Assembly: GCA_041393395.1 (NCBI GenBank)
Contig: JAWKKG010000004.1
Coordinates: 124,001-188,000 of the forward strand
DNA: 64,000 nucleotides
Direction: 5' to 3'
DNA from: JAGQIB01 sp041393395
GTDB lineage: Bacteria; ARS69
This document shows positions 1-7,611 of the stretch, one piece after another. The translations under genes and the position numbers were made by a program. Under the pieces are notes generated by a model. It saw only the letters and a program-made list of their open reading frames with translations, did not search any database and was not told the origin of the DNA. The first letter of the stretch is position 1; each line of letters starts with the position of its first letter.

Positions 1-1046
1 ATGTCGCGTTCGAGGAGTTCCTGGATGTCGCGAAGGGCCGTGTCGCCCGAGCACTTCGCGAGCTTGGCGTACTTCGACGTGGTCAGGTGCCCCTGGAAGT
101 CATCGAGCATCCTGTTGATGATGCTTCGCTGCCGGTCATTGACGGGCTTCGGGTGGATCCGCTGCCACAGCACGGCCTTGCGGATGATGGAGGCAAGCGC
201 GACATCCGCATCGACGATCGTGCGGTCAAGACAGTTCAGGAACCACGCGAGCCAGGCGGTGATGTCGAGACCGCCGCGCTGGGCAGTTTCGAGCTGCGCG
301 TAGTACTCCTTGCGCAGTGCCTCGATCCCGGAAGACATGCTGTAGAAGCGCTCCTCCGTTCCGTCTGCCTGTGATAGCGCCATGTCGGCGATCGCGCGCG
401 CGGTTCGTCCGTTGCCGTCGTCCAGTGGGTGAATCGTCACGAACCAGAAGTGCGCGATACCGGCCTTGAGTACAGGGTCGATTCCCGGCGTTGATTCGAA
501 CCAACCGAGGAACCGATCCATCTCACGGGAGACTCGCCCCGCGGCGGGCGCTTGAAAGTGCACCCGCTCCTTGCCGATGGGACCCGAAACGACCTGCATC
601 GGTCCGTCTTCGTCCGTTCGCCAGGCGCCCACGGTGATCGGCCTCATCCCGCTGCGGCCGGTCGGAAAGAGCGCGGCGTGCCATGCGAAGATCCGGTCCG
701 GGGTGAGCGGCTCGTCGAATCGGCGTGTCGCGTCGAGCACCATCTCGACGACCCCTTCGACCTCCCTCCCCGGTGTGGGAAGCCCGGCGACGTCGAGGCC
801 GAGCTTCCGAGCGATGGATGAGCGAACCTCTTCGCGGTCGAGATGCTCGCCTTCGATCGCCGAAGACTTGACGACTTCCTCGGTCATGGTCGCAAGGCTG
901 GCCTCCGAGCGGAGGTCGAACCCGAGGGCCTGCATGCGCCCCAGGTGTCTCCCTTGCTTGTGTCGCACCGCGGCCAGGGCGGCAGCCAGGGCCCCGCTGT
1001 CCCATGAGAGATCGGGCCACCGGGGTAGTTCATGGATGTAGGTCAT
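1..1046 (-). CDS. Fic family protein (AMPylase-type), 3' end cut by window edge
   Basis: Read on the minus strand from ATG at 1046, an open frame of 348 codons runs off the left edge. It carries the Fic active-site loop HPLDDGNGRTAR, with the catalytic His at about residue 206. An SSAIEGE stretch near residue 61 fits the (S/T)xxxE(G/N) inhibitory helix of class II Fic proteins, which transfer AMP or related groups to target proteins and are held inactive by that helix in cis. The last visible part (about residues 315-348) looks like a winged helix, as in the common Fic-HTH architecture that may bind DNA. A good ribosome site (AAGGAG) lies in a palindrome just before the start, suggesting autoregulation. 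Only a few C-terminal residues are probably missing. The target is unknown; a toxin or stress role is inference. Confidence 0.88.
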   Translation of the reverse strand, partial: MTYIHELPRWPDLSWDSGALAAALAAVRHKQGRHLGRMQALGFDLRSEASLATMTEEVVKSSAIEGEHLDREEVRSSIARKLGLDVAGLPTPGREVEGVVEMVLDATRRFDEPLTPDRIFAWHAALFPTGRSGMRPITVGAWRTDEDGPMQVVSGPIGKERVHFQAPAAGRVSREMDRFLGWFESTPGIDPVLKAGIAHFWFVTIHPLDDGNGRTARAIADMALSQADGTEERFYSMSSGIEALRKEYYAQLETAQRGGLDITAWLAWFLNCLDRTIVDADVALASIIRKAVLWQRIHPKPVNDRQRSIINRMLDDFQGHLTTSKYAKLAKCSGDTALRDIQELLERD

Positions 1047-1072
1047 ATTCACTGCACTCCTTGCGGTGAATA
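1046..1072. promoter_or_regulatory. Inverted repeat over the fic start codon and ribosome site
   Basis: Arms TATTCACTGCA (1046-1056) and TGCGGTGAATA (1062-1072) pair at 10 of 11 positions around a 5-base spacer. The spacer and inner arm hold the Shine-Dalgarno of the Fic gene and the outer left arm touches its ATG. Binding here would block translation or transcription start, so it is a candidate operator, possibly for the Fic protein's own winged helix. Confidence 0.5.
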
Positions 1073-1114
1073 TAGGGCCCACCTCCAGCATCGGCAACCA
1101 AACGCCGCATCATG

Positions 1115-1143
1115 TGCGGTGAATAGACCGCTCAATCACCGCA
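1115..1143. promoter_or_regulatory. Second inverted repeat of the same TGCGGTGA motif upstream of fic
   Basis: Perfect 8-base arms TGCGGTGA (1115-1122) and TCACCGCA (1136-1143) are separated by 13 bases. The motif is the same TGCGGTGAAT core as in the repeat over the fic start, so there are four copies in about 100 bases, arranged as two facing pairs. This supports a cooperative operator, although no promoter boxes are obvious between them. Confidence 0.45.
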
Positions 1144-1261
1144 TCGTCTGCGGCTGAGGGCTGCCACAATCGCCGCCTGCGGATCTAAGTCCTTGTCTGG
1201 AAATCAAATACGAGCGAAATGGCAGAAACCGCGCGATCGGGGCTCTCTGCCCGCCCCCCCC

Positions 1262-2440
1262 TCACCGTTCCCGACGCACCCACCGCGCCCCCGCGACGTC
1301 TCCCTCGCACGCCACCCGCACGAAGTAGACCCCGTCCGGCACCCGGGCCCCGCCGTCTCCCAGTCCATCCCACGTCACCTGGTGCCGCCCCGCGGACTGC
1401 TCCCGGTCGCTCACGAGCGTCCGCACCACTCGCCCGCGCACGTCGTACACCGCCACCGACACGGTTCCGCGCCGCGGCAGCTCGTACGAGAGACTCGATC
1501 GGCCCGCGAACGGATTCGGCGACACCCGCAGCTCGAGCGACGGCGACGCCGAACCCAGAGTCTCCACCGCCGCGGTCGCGTCGCCGAGCACGATCCGCCG
1601 GACCGACTTCACCGGACCGTTGTCCGCCACGAAGAGCGTGTCGCCGGTGACGGAGACGGCGATGCCGTTCGGCAGATTGAACTGGGCCGACAGGGCGGGA
1701 CCGTCGACGTGTCCGGCCACGCCGGTGCCGGCCAGCACGGACCACGTTCCGTCCGGAAGAACCGCGTAGATCCGGTGCGTCGAGTTCCCCGCGACGTACA
1801 GCACGCCGTCGCGGTACTCGCAGTATCCCGTGCGGTTGCCGGGGAGCGTCGCCACGAGCTCCACGTTGCCGGAGGGATCCGCGCGCAGGATGTCCGAGCT
1901 CAGGAAGTTCGCGATGTAGAGATTCCCGGCCTCGTCGAAGCTCACGCCGTCCGGTCCGGCGATGCCCTGGCCCGACGCGAACGTCGTCCAGGATCCGTCG
2001 GAGCGATCGACCTTGGCGATCGAGTTGGAGCTGTACTGCGCCACGTAGAGGTACGCGCCGTCCGGCGAGATCGCCTGCCCCGTGGGGCCGGCGAGCCCGC
2101 TCGCGAGCGTGTGCTTCGTGCCGTCGGGCTCGATCCACTGGGCGAGGCCCGTGTTCCAGGCCGACACGTACACGATGCCGTCCGAGTCCACCGTGCCGCC
2201 TTCCGGCAGCGCGATGCCGGTGGTCAGGTTCGAGATGGTGCCGTCCGGCGTGACCTTCTTCACGGCGCCGGCCGGACCCGGCGAGGGGAGATACAGCGTC
2301 CCGTCCGGCCCCACGTTGACCTCCTCGATCGGCACGTTGAACGACACGAAGGTCTCCACCGTGTCGGCGACGGCGGCCAGGGCGGGCAGGACCAAGGCGA
2401 CCAGGAGTCCGGCAAGGACGACACGAACGCATCGAAACAT
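1262..2440 (-). CDS. Secreted NHL/SMP-30-like beta-propeller protein with FlgD-type C-terminal domain
   Basis: This 392-residue protein begins with a signal peptide (residues 1-26, hydrophobic core LAGLLVALVLPALAAV). Repeated blades of the form 'PDG(T/S)...' from about residue 45 to 290 resemble NHL/SMP-30 six-bladed propellers, which bind ligands or hydrolyse lactones; no catalytic metal site could be assigned. The last 80 residues (NPFAGRSSLSYELPRRG ... VTWDG ... GVYFVRV) form a FlgD-like Ig domain, also seen in three other exported proteins of the window, and probably serve export or surface attachment. The membrane AraC-type regulator gene lies upstream on the same strand, 123 bases away. 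The substrate is unknown. Confidence 0.8.
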   Translation of the reverse strand: MFRCVRVVLAGLLVALVLPALAAVADTVETFVSFNVPIEEVNVGPDGTLYLPSPGPAGAVKKVTPDGTISNLTTGIALPEGGTVDSDGIVYVSAWNTGLAQWIEPDGTKHTLASGLAGPTGQAISPDGAYLYVAQYSSNSIAKVDRSDGSWTTFASGQGIAGPDGVSFDEAGNLYIANFLSSDILRADPSGNVELVATLPGNRTGYCEYRDGVLYVAGNSTHRIYAVLPDGTWSVLAGTGVAGHVDGPALSAQFNLPNGIAVSVTGDTLFVADNGPVKSVRRIVLGDATAAVETLGSASPSLELRVSPNPFAGRSSLSYELPRRGTVSVAVYDVRGRVVRTLVSDREQSAGRHQVTWDGLGDGGARVPDGVYFVRVACEGDVAGARWVRRER

Positions 2441-2470
2441 GGGGCGCTCCGAAGGCAGGGGGGCGGGATT

Positions 2471-2491
2471 CGCCGGGACCGATTCCCGGCG
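2471..2491 (-). promoter_or_regulatory. Hairpin in the leader of the beta-propeller gene
   Basis: CGCCGGGA (2471-2478) and TCCCGGCG (2484-2491) form a perfect 8-bp stem with a 5-base loop, 31 bases before the ATG at 2440. It could be an mRNA leader hairpin; there is no run of T to make it a terminator. Confidence 0.35.
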
Positions 2492-2531
2492 GCCATCGGA
2501 TCGACCATCGCGGCGGAGCGGGCGGGACGTC

Positions 2532-2553
2532 GCCCGATCCCATGGGATCGGGC
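2532..2553. promoter_or_regulatory. Perfect 22-bp palindrome between the AraC-type gene and the propeller gene
   Basis: GCCCGATCCCA (2532-2542) is followed at once by its exact reverse complement (2543-2553), with no spacer. It lies 11 bases after the stop of the regulator gene and 92 bases before the propeller start. A spacer-less palindrome suits a dimeric DNA-binding protein better than a terminator hairpin, which needs a loop and T-run; either role is possible. Confidence 0.45.
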
Positions 2554-2563
2554 CCGTTTCTGC

Positions 2564-3718
2564 CTAGTTTTCGCGAAATCCGGACGGAGTCGTGCCCGCG
2601 TGCTTCTTGAACGCGCTCGTGAACGTGTTCTTGCTGCGGAAGCCCACGTCGAGCGCCACGGCGAGGATGGTGAGGTCGCGACGTTCCGGGTCCTTCAGGA
2701 TCTGGCGTGCCTCGTCCACGCGTCGCGCGTTCACGTAGTCGGCGAACGTCACGCCGAGCTCGCGGTTCAGGAGCTGCGAGAGCTGGTGCCCGGAGATCGC
2801 CAGGCGGCTCGCGAGGCCGGCGAGGTCGAGGCCCGGATCCAGGTACGCGCGATCGACGGTCATCGTCCGTTCCAGCGCGCCGAGCAGCTCGGGCACCCGC
2901 TCGGCGGGAAGCGTTGCCTTCCGGTACTGCCCGGGCCCCCGCGCGCGCCCGCGGGCCGCCGGGATCGCGGGCGCGCGTGCGAGTTCCCGGCCGAACGCGA
3001 GGAGGACGCCGGCGCCGAGGAGGCTCGGCAGGTACTCGACTTGGTAGGTGTGCGCGCCGAGGAACTGGATCGCGAGGAAGACCACGAGATAGACCCCGAA
3101 CGCATTGCGGCCGGCCCGCGCGACCGCGGCCAGTCGGGCGAGGGCCCGATCCGCCGCGCCGGCCGCCTCCTTCTCCTGGCCCGTCTCCTGGCGGCGCTCC
3201 TCGATCACGCGGCCGGCCGCGAACGCGTACACGAAGCCGAGCAGGATCAGCGACTGCGCCGCGACCAACCCTCCGAAGCCCATCGCGGACGGCCGCACCA
3301 CCGCAAGAGAGTCGAGGTACGCAATCTTCGCGGCGGCGGGCAGGCGGACCCAGGACAGGAGGCTCGTCGTCCCGACCACGACGGGCAGCGCGTGCAGCCA
3401 CGCCGGTATCTTCGACGGGGGAAGGTTCGTCGCTCGCCGAGCCACGAGCCAGAGTGCCGGACCGAATCCGTAGGCCAGCCCGAACGTCGTGGAATGGAGG
3501 TGGGGGACGAAGCGGGCCAGAGGCGACGTGGCGATCGCGCACTCGATCAGGTGCACCGCGGCGAGGCCCAGGAAGACCGCGGCCAGCCGCACCGCCGCGA
3601 CGTTTTCCCCCGGCGCGCGCACGCGCCGAGCGAGAAGAATCGATTGCGCCGCGCAGGCGACACCGAGAACGGCCAGCAGGCCGGAGAATCCGAGAGCGAT
3701 CGGGGCGGGCAGGGGCAC
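2564..3718 (-). CDS. AraC-family transcriptional regulator with N-terminal membrane domain
   Basis: The 384-residue protein has about seven hydrophobic segments in residues 1-245, then a linker rich in Arg/Ala and an AraC/XylS double helix-turn-helix at about 280-384. The second HTH ends with the family signature VALDVGFRSKNTFTSAFKKHAGTTPSGFREN-like stretch (G-F-x-S-x-x-x-F-x-x-x-F-K). Regulators of this shape sense signals in or at the membrane and bind DNA through the cytoplasmic C-terminus. The next gene downstream on the same strand is the secreted propeller protein, a likely target. An inverted repeat stands just upstream of its start. Confidence 0.85.
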   Translation of the reverse strand: MPLPAPIALGFSGLLAVLGVACAAQSILLARRVRAPGENVAAVRLAAVFLGLAAVHLIECAIATSPLARFVPHLHSTTFGLAYGFGPALWLVARRATNLPPSKIPAWLHALPVVVGTTSLLSWVRLPAAAKIAYLDSLAVVRPSAMGFGGLVAAQSLILLGFVYAFAAGRVIEERRQETGQEKEAAGAADRALARLAAVARAGRNAFGVYLVVFLAIQFLGAHTYQVEYLPSLLGAGVLLAFGRELARAPAIPAARGRARGPGQYRKATLPAERVPELLGALERTMTVDRAYLDPGLDLAGLASRLAISGHQLSQLLNRELGVTFADYVNARRVDEARQILKDPERRDLTILAVALDVGFRSKNTFTSAFKKHAGTTPSGFREN

Positions 3719-3733
3719 GGGGAAGCCTCGCAG

Positions 3734-3756
3734 AACTCGAGCGGTTCCGTCGAGTT
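3734..3756. promoter_or_regulatory. Inverted repeat upstream of the AraC-type regulator
   Basis: AACTCGA (3734-3740) and TCGAGTT (3750-3756) are perfect arms with a 9-base spacer, 16 bases before the ATG at 3718. The position suits autoregulation, but no promoter boxes can be assigned. Confidence 0.35.
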
Positions 3757-3845
3757 TGGGCGGCGGTCGGGGCTCGCCGCAAGGGGCGCGGGGCCGAATC
3801 GCGTGTCCGCGGTTCGAGTGACCGCGGTCCGAGCGGAAGCGCGAC

Positions 3846-5240
3846 CTACGCGCCCCCCAGCTCCTCCAGCTTCGCCCGCATCGAATCCTCGCGCCGCGCG
3901 GACCGCTGCCCCTCCGGCAGCGCCTCCGAACGCTTCAACGCGTCCACGAGCGTCGCCCGCGCCGCGGTGGTGTCACCCTTCGCCGCGAGGATATCGGCGC
4001 GCGTGTCGAGCATGCGCAGCAAGCGCGGCCCGTAGCCCAGCTCCACCGCACGGTCGATCGCCACGAGCGCGTCGTCGAATCGATGCATGGCCCGGTACGC
4101 GACCGCGAGGCGCGCGTGCGGATTGTAGTCCTCCGGGAACTCGCGCGCGGATCGCTCGAGCATCGGGATCGCGCGCTCGGGCTGTCCGAGCTCGAGGTAC
4201 GCGGACAGCCGATGCGAATCGAACACGGTGCGCGCTTCCGGAGTGGGCGCCCGCTCCGCCGCGCGCTCGAGGAATGCGCTCCAGCGCTCGGCCGCCTCCC
4301 GCACGCCGGTCGTGTCGCCGGCCGCCTCCCGCGCGGAGAGCAGCGAGATGTGCAGCGCGGAGAGATCGTCGTCGGCGATCGCGAGGTTCTCGTCGGCGAG
4401 CGAAGCGTTCACGGCCGCCTCGAACTCGCGCACGAGCGCGGCCTTCTCCGGAACGTCGTCCGGCAGCCCTACCGCGCAATCGAGCCCGACGGACGCGACC
4501 ACGGCCGCCGACGCGCCGCGGAGCCGCGGCAACGTCTCGTGCGCCAGCGCGGCGCCCCGCGCCGACTCGCCCTCGAGCGAGAGCGCCACCGCGAGCCCTT
4601 CCACGGCGCGCGCATAGCGTGGCCAGTCCGCCGGCGCCGCGGCCAGCGCCTGTTCGTAGCGCGCGACCGCCTCGGTCGTGTTCCCTTCGCCGTAGAGCAG
4701 ATCGGCTTGCGTCAGGAGCGCGTCCGGATCGGACTCCGAGCTCGCCATGCCCTCGCCCGCGCGCACCCGATCGAAGTTCGCGTGCGCGTCATCCAGCAGC
4801 GCGATCAGCTGCGGCACCGTGGCGCCGCCGACCCACTTGAGGAGCGCCTGCTCGGTGCGCGGCTCGATGACGTAGTACGTGGGCAGCGCGCGCACGTCGA
4901 ACTTCCGGCGGAACTCCGCGTTCTGCGCCTTGTCCGTGTCGATTTCCAGCCAGACGAACCGTCCGGCCTGCTCCCGAAGGGCCTCGTCGGTGAAGACGAC
5001 GGCCTTCATGGAGCGGCACGTGTGTCACCACGGCGCCCAGGACTCGACGAACAGCGGCAGGTCGCGCGCCCGCGCCTCGGCGAGTGCGGCGCCGTAGTCG
5101 TCGGCCTGGAACGGCAGCACCGGGCCCGCGGCGGGCGCCGGGGCGTCGTCGGTGCGGGGCGAGGGGGAGCACGCCGCCAGGCCCAGGGCCGCTAGGCCCA
5201 TGAGGAGTGCGGTCGTGAGGACCGGCAGAGATCGATTCAT
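3846..5240 (-). CDS. Thioredoxin-domain/TPR lipoprotein with in-frame TGA at the active site (candidate selenoprotein)
   Basis: Starting at ATG 5240, the protein has a lipoprotein signal with lipobox LAAC (Cys24), then a thioredoxin fold from about residue 45 to 160 and TPR-type helical repeats to residue 464. The redox motif reads W-A-P-W-(TGA)-H-T-C-R-S-M-K, so the first Cys of C-x-x-C is replaced by a TGA codon at residue 72 while Cys75 is kept. The frame stays open for 391 further codons with normal thioredoxin and TPR sequence, so the gene is not decayed. Sec at this place (U-x-x-C) is known in thioredoxin-like selenoproteins. Alternatives are a single sequence error (TGC or TGT to TGA) or a recent nonsense mutation. 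Acts presumably at the periplasmic face on disulfides; substrate unknown. Confidence 0.75.
4975..5008 (-). promoter_or_regulatory. Candidate bacterial SECIS hairpin after the TGA
   Basis: Counting from the TGA, bases 17-28 pair with 36-50 (T)GAAGGCCGTCG against CGAC-GA-GGCC-C-TTC(G), about 12 pairs with two small bulges, closing a 7-base loop TCTTCAC at 29-35. Bacterial SECIS hairpins follow the UGA closely, with the loop roughly 16-37 bases away, so the spacing fits. A G is expected in the first two loop bases; here it appears only if the top G-C pair opens. Hairpins arise easily in GC-rich DNA, so the evidence is weak on its own. Confidence 0.3.
5025..5027 (-). other. In-frame TGA codon, candidate selenocysteine (residue 72)
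   Basis: The triplet falls exactly where thioredoxin-fold proteins have the first active-site Cys, between W-A-P-W and H-T-C. A TGC or TGT codon would differ by one base. The reading frame on both sides is coding, with a lipoprotein signal before it and the rest of the thioredoxin domain after it. Confidence 0.55.
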
Positions 5241-5304
5241 CCCCGAATCGTAAGGCCGCGGGCCCCGACGGGCGAGCCGTTCGTGCCGGCCGGGGCCTCA
5301 GAAA

Positions 5305-5328
5305 ATACTGGACACAAGAGTCAGGTAT
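5305..5328. promoter_or_regulatory. Rrf2-type operator candidate in front of the benzoyl-CoA operon
   Basis: ATACTGGAC (5305-5313) and GTCAGGTAT (5320-5328) form an imperfect inverted repeat (7 of 9 positions) around 6 bases. It resembles the type 1 site of IscR-like Rrf2 regulators (ATA..yGAC - GTCr..TAT), with a one-base shorter centre. A second half-site AGGTATT follows at 5335-5341. The site overlaps a possible -35 (TGGACA, 5309-5314). An Rrf2 regulator is the last gene of the operon. Confidence 0.5.
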
Positions 5329-5393
5329 TCGATTAGGTATTGGGAGTCCGAATTCCGGTTTGGATGCCCCACCGGACACAGCGGAGGGTCGCC

Positions 5394-6467
5394 GTGAAAG
5401 TCGCCTCCTGGGTCGTGAGAACCCCGCCCGAGCCGATGGTCCGCGAGGACCGAGAAGCGGCCCCGGGAGAAGGGGAAGTGCTGGTCGAGGTTGCCGGGTG
5501 TGGGGTGTGCCACACGGACCTCGGCTTTTTTTATGACGGGGTTCCCACGCGTCACGGATTCCCGCTGACGCTGGGGCACGAGATCTCGGGTCGCGTGCGT
5601 GCGGCCGGACCCGGCGCGGAGACGTGGGTGGGCCGTTCGGTCGTGGTGCCCGCGGTGATCCCGTGCGGGAAGTGCGATGCGTGCGCCGCGGGTCGCGGCT
5701 CCATCTGTCCGCGGCAGATCTTCCCCGGGAACGACGTGCACGGAGGGTTCGGAACGCACGTCGTCGTGCCGGCGACGGGGCTTTGTCCCGTGCCCGATCT
5801 CGACGACCCCGCCGTGAATCCGCTGCGCGTGCCGCTCGAGCACCTCGCGGTGATCGCGGATGCCGTCTCGACCCCCTACCAGGCCGTGCGCCGCTCCGGT
5901 CTCCTCGCGGGAGATCTCGCGATCTTCGTCGGAGGCGGCGGTGTCGGCGGCTTCGGCGTGCAGGTCGCGGCGGCGCTGGGCGCGAAGGTCGCGGTGATCG
6001 ACGTGGCGGAGGACCGCCTCGCCCTGCTCGCGAAGCACGGTGCGGATCTCACGCTGCGCGCCGACGAGCTCGACTTCAAGGCGATCAAGGCGGAGCTCAA
6101 GGCCTACGCGAAGGAACATCGCATCCCGACCTGGCGCACGAAGATCTTCGAGACGTCGGGCACGACCGAGGGCCAGGCGACCGCGTTCGGGTTGCTGGGC
6201 CACGGCGGATACCTCGGGGTGGTGGGTTTCACACCCCGCAAGCTCGAGCTGCGCCTCTCGAACCTGATGGCGTTCGACGCGATCGCGGAAGGCAACTGGG
6301 GCTGCCTGCCCGAGCACTACCCCGCGATCGTGGATCTCGTGCTCGCCGGCAAGATCACGCTGGCCCCGTTCGTGGAGCTTCGCGATCTCGATCGCATCAA
6401 CGAGACGTTCGCCGACATTCACGCGCGACGCGCGTCGCGTCGCGTCATTCTCGTTCCCGAGCGCTAG
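5394..6467 (+). CDS. had: 6-hydroxycyclohex-1-ene-1-carbonyl-CoA dehydrogenase
   Basis: Zinc-dependent alcohol dehydrogenase family enzyme that oxidises 6-hydroxycyclohex-1-ene-1-carbonyl-CoA to the 6-oxo compound with NAD+, the step before ring cleavage in anaerobic benzoyl-CoA degradation. The catalytic zinc Cys is in AGCGVCHTDLG, the His in LGHEISG, and a four-Cys structural zinc lobe is C-G-K-C-D-A-C-A-A-G-R-G-S-I-C. The nucleotide site is FVGGGGVGGFG, and the late segment LRLSNLMAFDAIAEGNWGC is characteristic of Had. GTG at 5394 is chosen because GGAGG lies 6 bases before it and the 357-residue product fits the family; a TTG at 5340 would add 18 unlikely residues. First gene of the operon. 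Confidence 0.9.
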   Translation: MKVASWVVRTPPEPMVREDREAAPGEGEVLVEVAGCGVCHTDLGFFYDGVPTRHGFPLTLGHEISGRVRAAGPGAETWVGRSVVVPAVIPCGKCDACAAGRGSICPRQIFPGNDVHGGFGTHVVVPATGLCPVPDLDDPAVNPLRVPLEHLAVIADAVSTPYQAVRRSGLLAGDLAIFVGGGGVGGFGVQVAAALGAKVAVIDVAEDRLALLAKHGADLTLRADELDFKAIKAELKAYAKEHRIPTWRTKIFETSGTTEGQATAFGLLGHGGYLGVVGFTPRKLELRLSNLMAFDAIAEGNWGCLPEHYPAIVDLVLAGKITLAPFVELRDLDRINETFADIHARRASRRVILVPER

Positions 6468-6486
6468 GCGAGGAGACGAAGTCGTC

Positions 6487-7611
6487 ATGGAATTCGAGTT
6501 CAAGGATCACGACCTCTGCGAACCCGTCCCTCACGCCGGGGTGATCTACGAGGAGAGGCCGCTGCGTTCGCCGGGCGGCGAGATCGTGGACGGACTGCAC
6601 AGTGTCTGGATCTCGCTCGACAATCCCGGCCAGTTCAACTCCTACACGACCGAGATGATCAAGGGCGTGATCCTCGGCATGCGTCGGGCCTCGAACGATC
6701 GGGCCGCGGTCGCCGTGGTGTTCACGGCCACCGGCACCAAGGCGTTCTGCACGGGCGGCAACACGAAGGAGTACGCCGAGTACTACGCGGGTCGCCCCGA
6801 GGAGTACCGCCAGTACATGCGCCTGTTCAACGACATGGTGTCGGCGATCCTGAGCTGCGACAAGCCGGTGATCTGTCGCGTGAACGGAATGCGCATCGCG
6901 GGCGGACAGGAGATCGGCATGGCCTGCGACTTCACCGTCGCCTCCGATCTCGCGATGTTCGGGCAGGCGGGGCCGCGTCACGGATCCGCGCCGGATGGCG
7001 GCAGCACCGACTTCCTCGCGCTGTTCGTGGGCATCGAGCGCGCCATGGAGAGCTGCACGCTCTGCGAGCCGTGGACCGCGCACCAGGCCGCCCGCTACGG
7101 CCTGATCACGCGGGCGGTGCCCGCGCTGAAGGTCGACGGGAAGTTCGTTCCCAATCCGCTCGCGGTGACGGATCGGTACATCGACCCGGAGACGGGCCGG
7201 ATCGTCTTCGGCGAGCGAAAGACCGGGGCCGCCGCGGCGGAGGCGAAGGCGCTCGTGAAGCGCGGCGAGGTGGACCTCTCGCTCCTCGACGCGGCCGTCA
7301 CCGAACTCGTGTGGTCGCTCGCGCAGACGTTCCCCGGCTGCATCACGAAGACGATCGAGAGCGTCCGCAAGCACAAGCTCGCGCACTGGGACCGGAACCG
7401 CGAGACGAACCGCGCGTGGCTCGCGCTGAACATGCTGACGGAGGCGCGCACCGGCTTCCGCGCGTTCAACGAGGGAACGCACGCGTGTCGCGACGCGGAT
7501 CTGCTTCTCCTGCGCCGCCGGCTCGCGGAGGGGGTGCCCTGGGGCGAGGACCTCGTGGAAGAGGCGCTCGAGCGCGTGCACGCCGCCGCGCGCGAGCCGG
7601 CGAAGTCATGA
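6487..7611 (+). CDS. oah: 6-oxocyclohex-1-ene-1-carbonyl-CoA hydrolase (ring-opening)
   Basis: Crotonase-superfamily hydrolase that adds water twice to 6-oxocyclohex-1-ene-1-carbonyl-CoA and cleaves the ring to 3-hydroxypimelyl-CoA. The 374-residue length and diagnostic stretches match Oah closely: QFNSYTTEMIKGVILGMRRA, FCTGGNTKEYAEYYAG, GGQEIGMACDFTVASDLAMF and EARTGFRAFNEGTH. Oxyanion-hole glycines sit in the CTGGNT and AGGQE segments, as in other crotonases. The ribosome site GAGGAGA is 10 bases upstream. The stop overlaps the next start by four bases. Oah is a marker for the Thauera/Geobacter-type pathway rather than the Rhodopseudomonas variant through cyclohex-1-ene intermediates. Confidence 0.94.
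   Translation: MEFEFKDHDLCEPVPHAGVIYEERPLRSPGGEIVDGLHSVWISLDNPGQFNSYTTEMIKGVILGMRRASNDRAAVAVVFTATGTKAFCTGGNTKEYAEYYAGRPEEYRQYMRLFNDMVSAILSCDKPVICRVNGMRIAGGQEIGMACDFTVASDLAMFGQAGPRHGSAPDGGSTDFLALFVGIERAMESCTLCEPWTAHQAARYGLITRAVPALKVDGKFVPNPLAVTDRYIDPETGRIVFGERKTGAAAAEAKALVKRGEVDLSLLDAAVTELVWSLAQTFPGCITKTIESVRKHKLAHWDRNRETNRAWLALNMLTEARTGFRAFNEGTHACRDADLLLLRRRLAEGVPWGEDLVEEALERVHAAAREPAKS

Noticed and set aside
1193..4840. A 1215-codon open frame on the plus strand
   Set aside because: It is antisense to four genes with clear domains, is Arg/Pro/Ala-rich and has no family features; long false frames are normal at this GC content.
3846..5009. Separate gene starting at ATG 5009
   Set aside because: It would start in the middle of the thioredoxin active site; the upstream 71 codons are in frame and supply signal peptide and first half of the fold, so one gene read through TGA is the better model.
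5261..5297. GGCCCCG ... CGGGGCC inverted repeat between the lipoprotein and had genes
   Set aside because: Only 7 pairs of pure GC with a 23-base loop; expected by chance in this composition.
5340..5393. TTG 5340 as start of had
   Set aside because: It adds 18 residues not typical of the family and lacks a ribosome site; GTG 5394 has GGAGG at correct distance.
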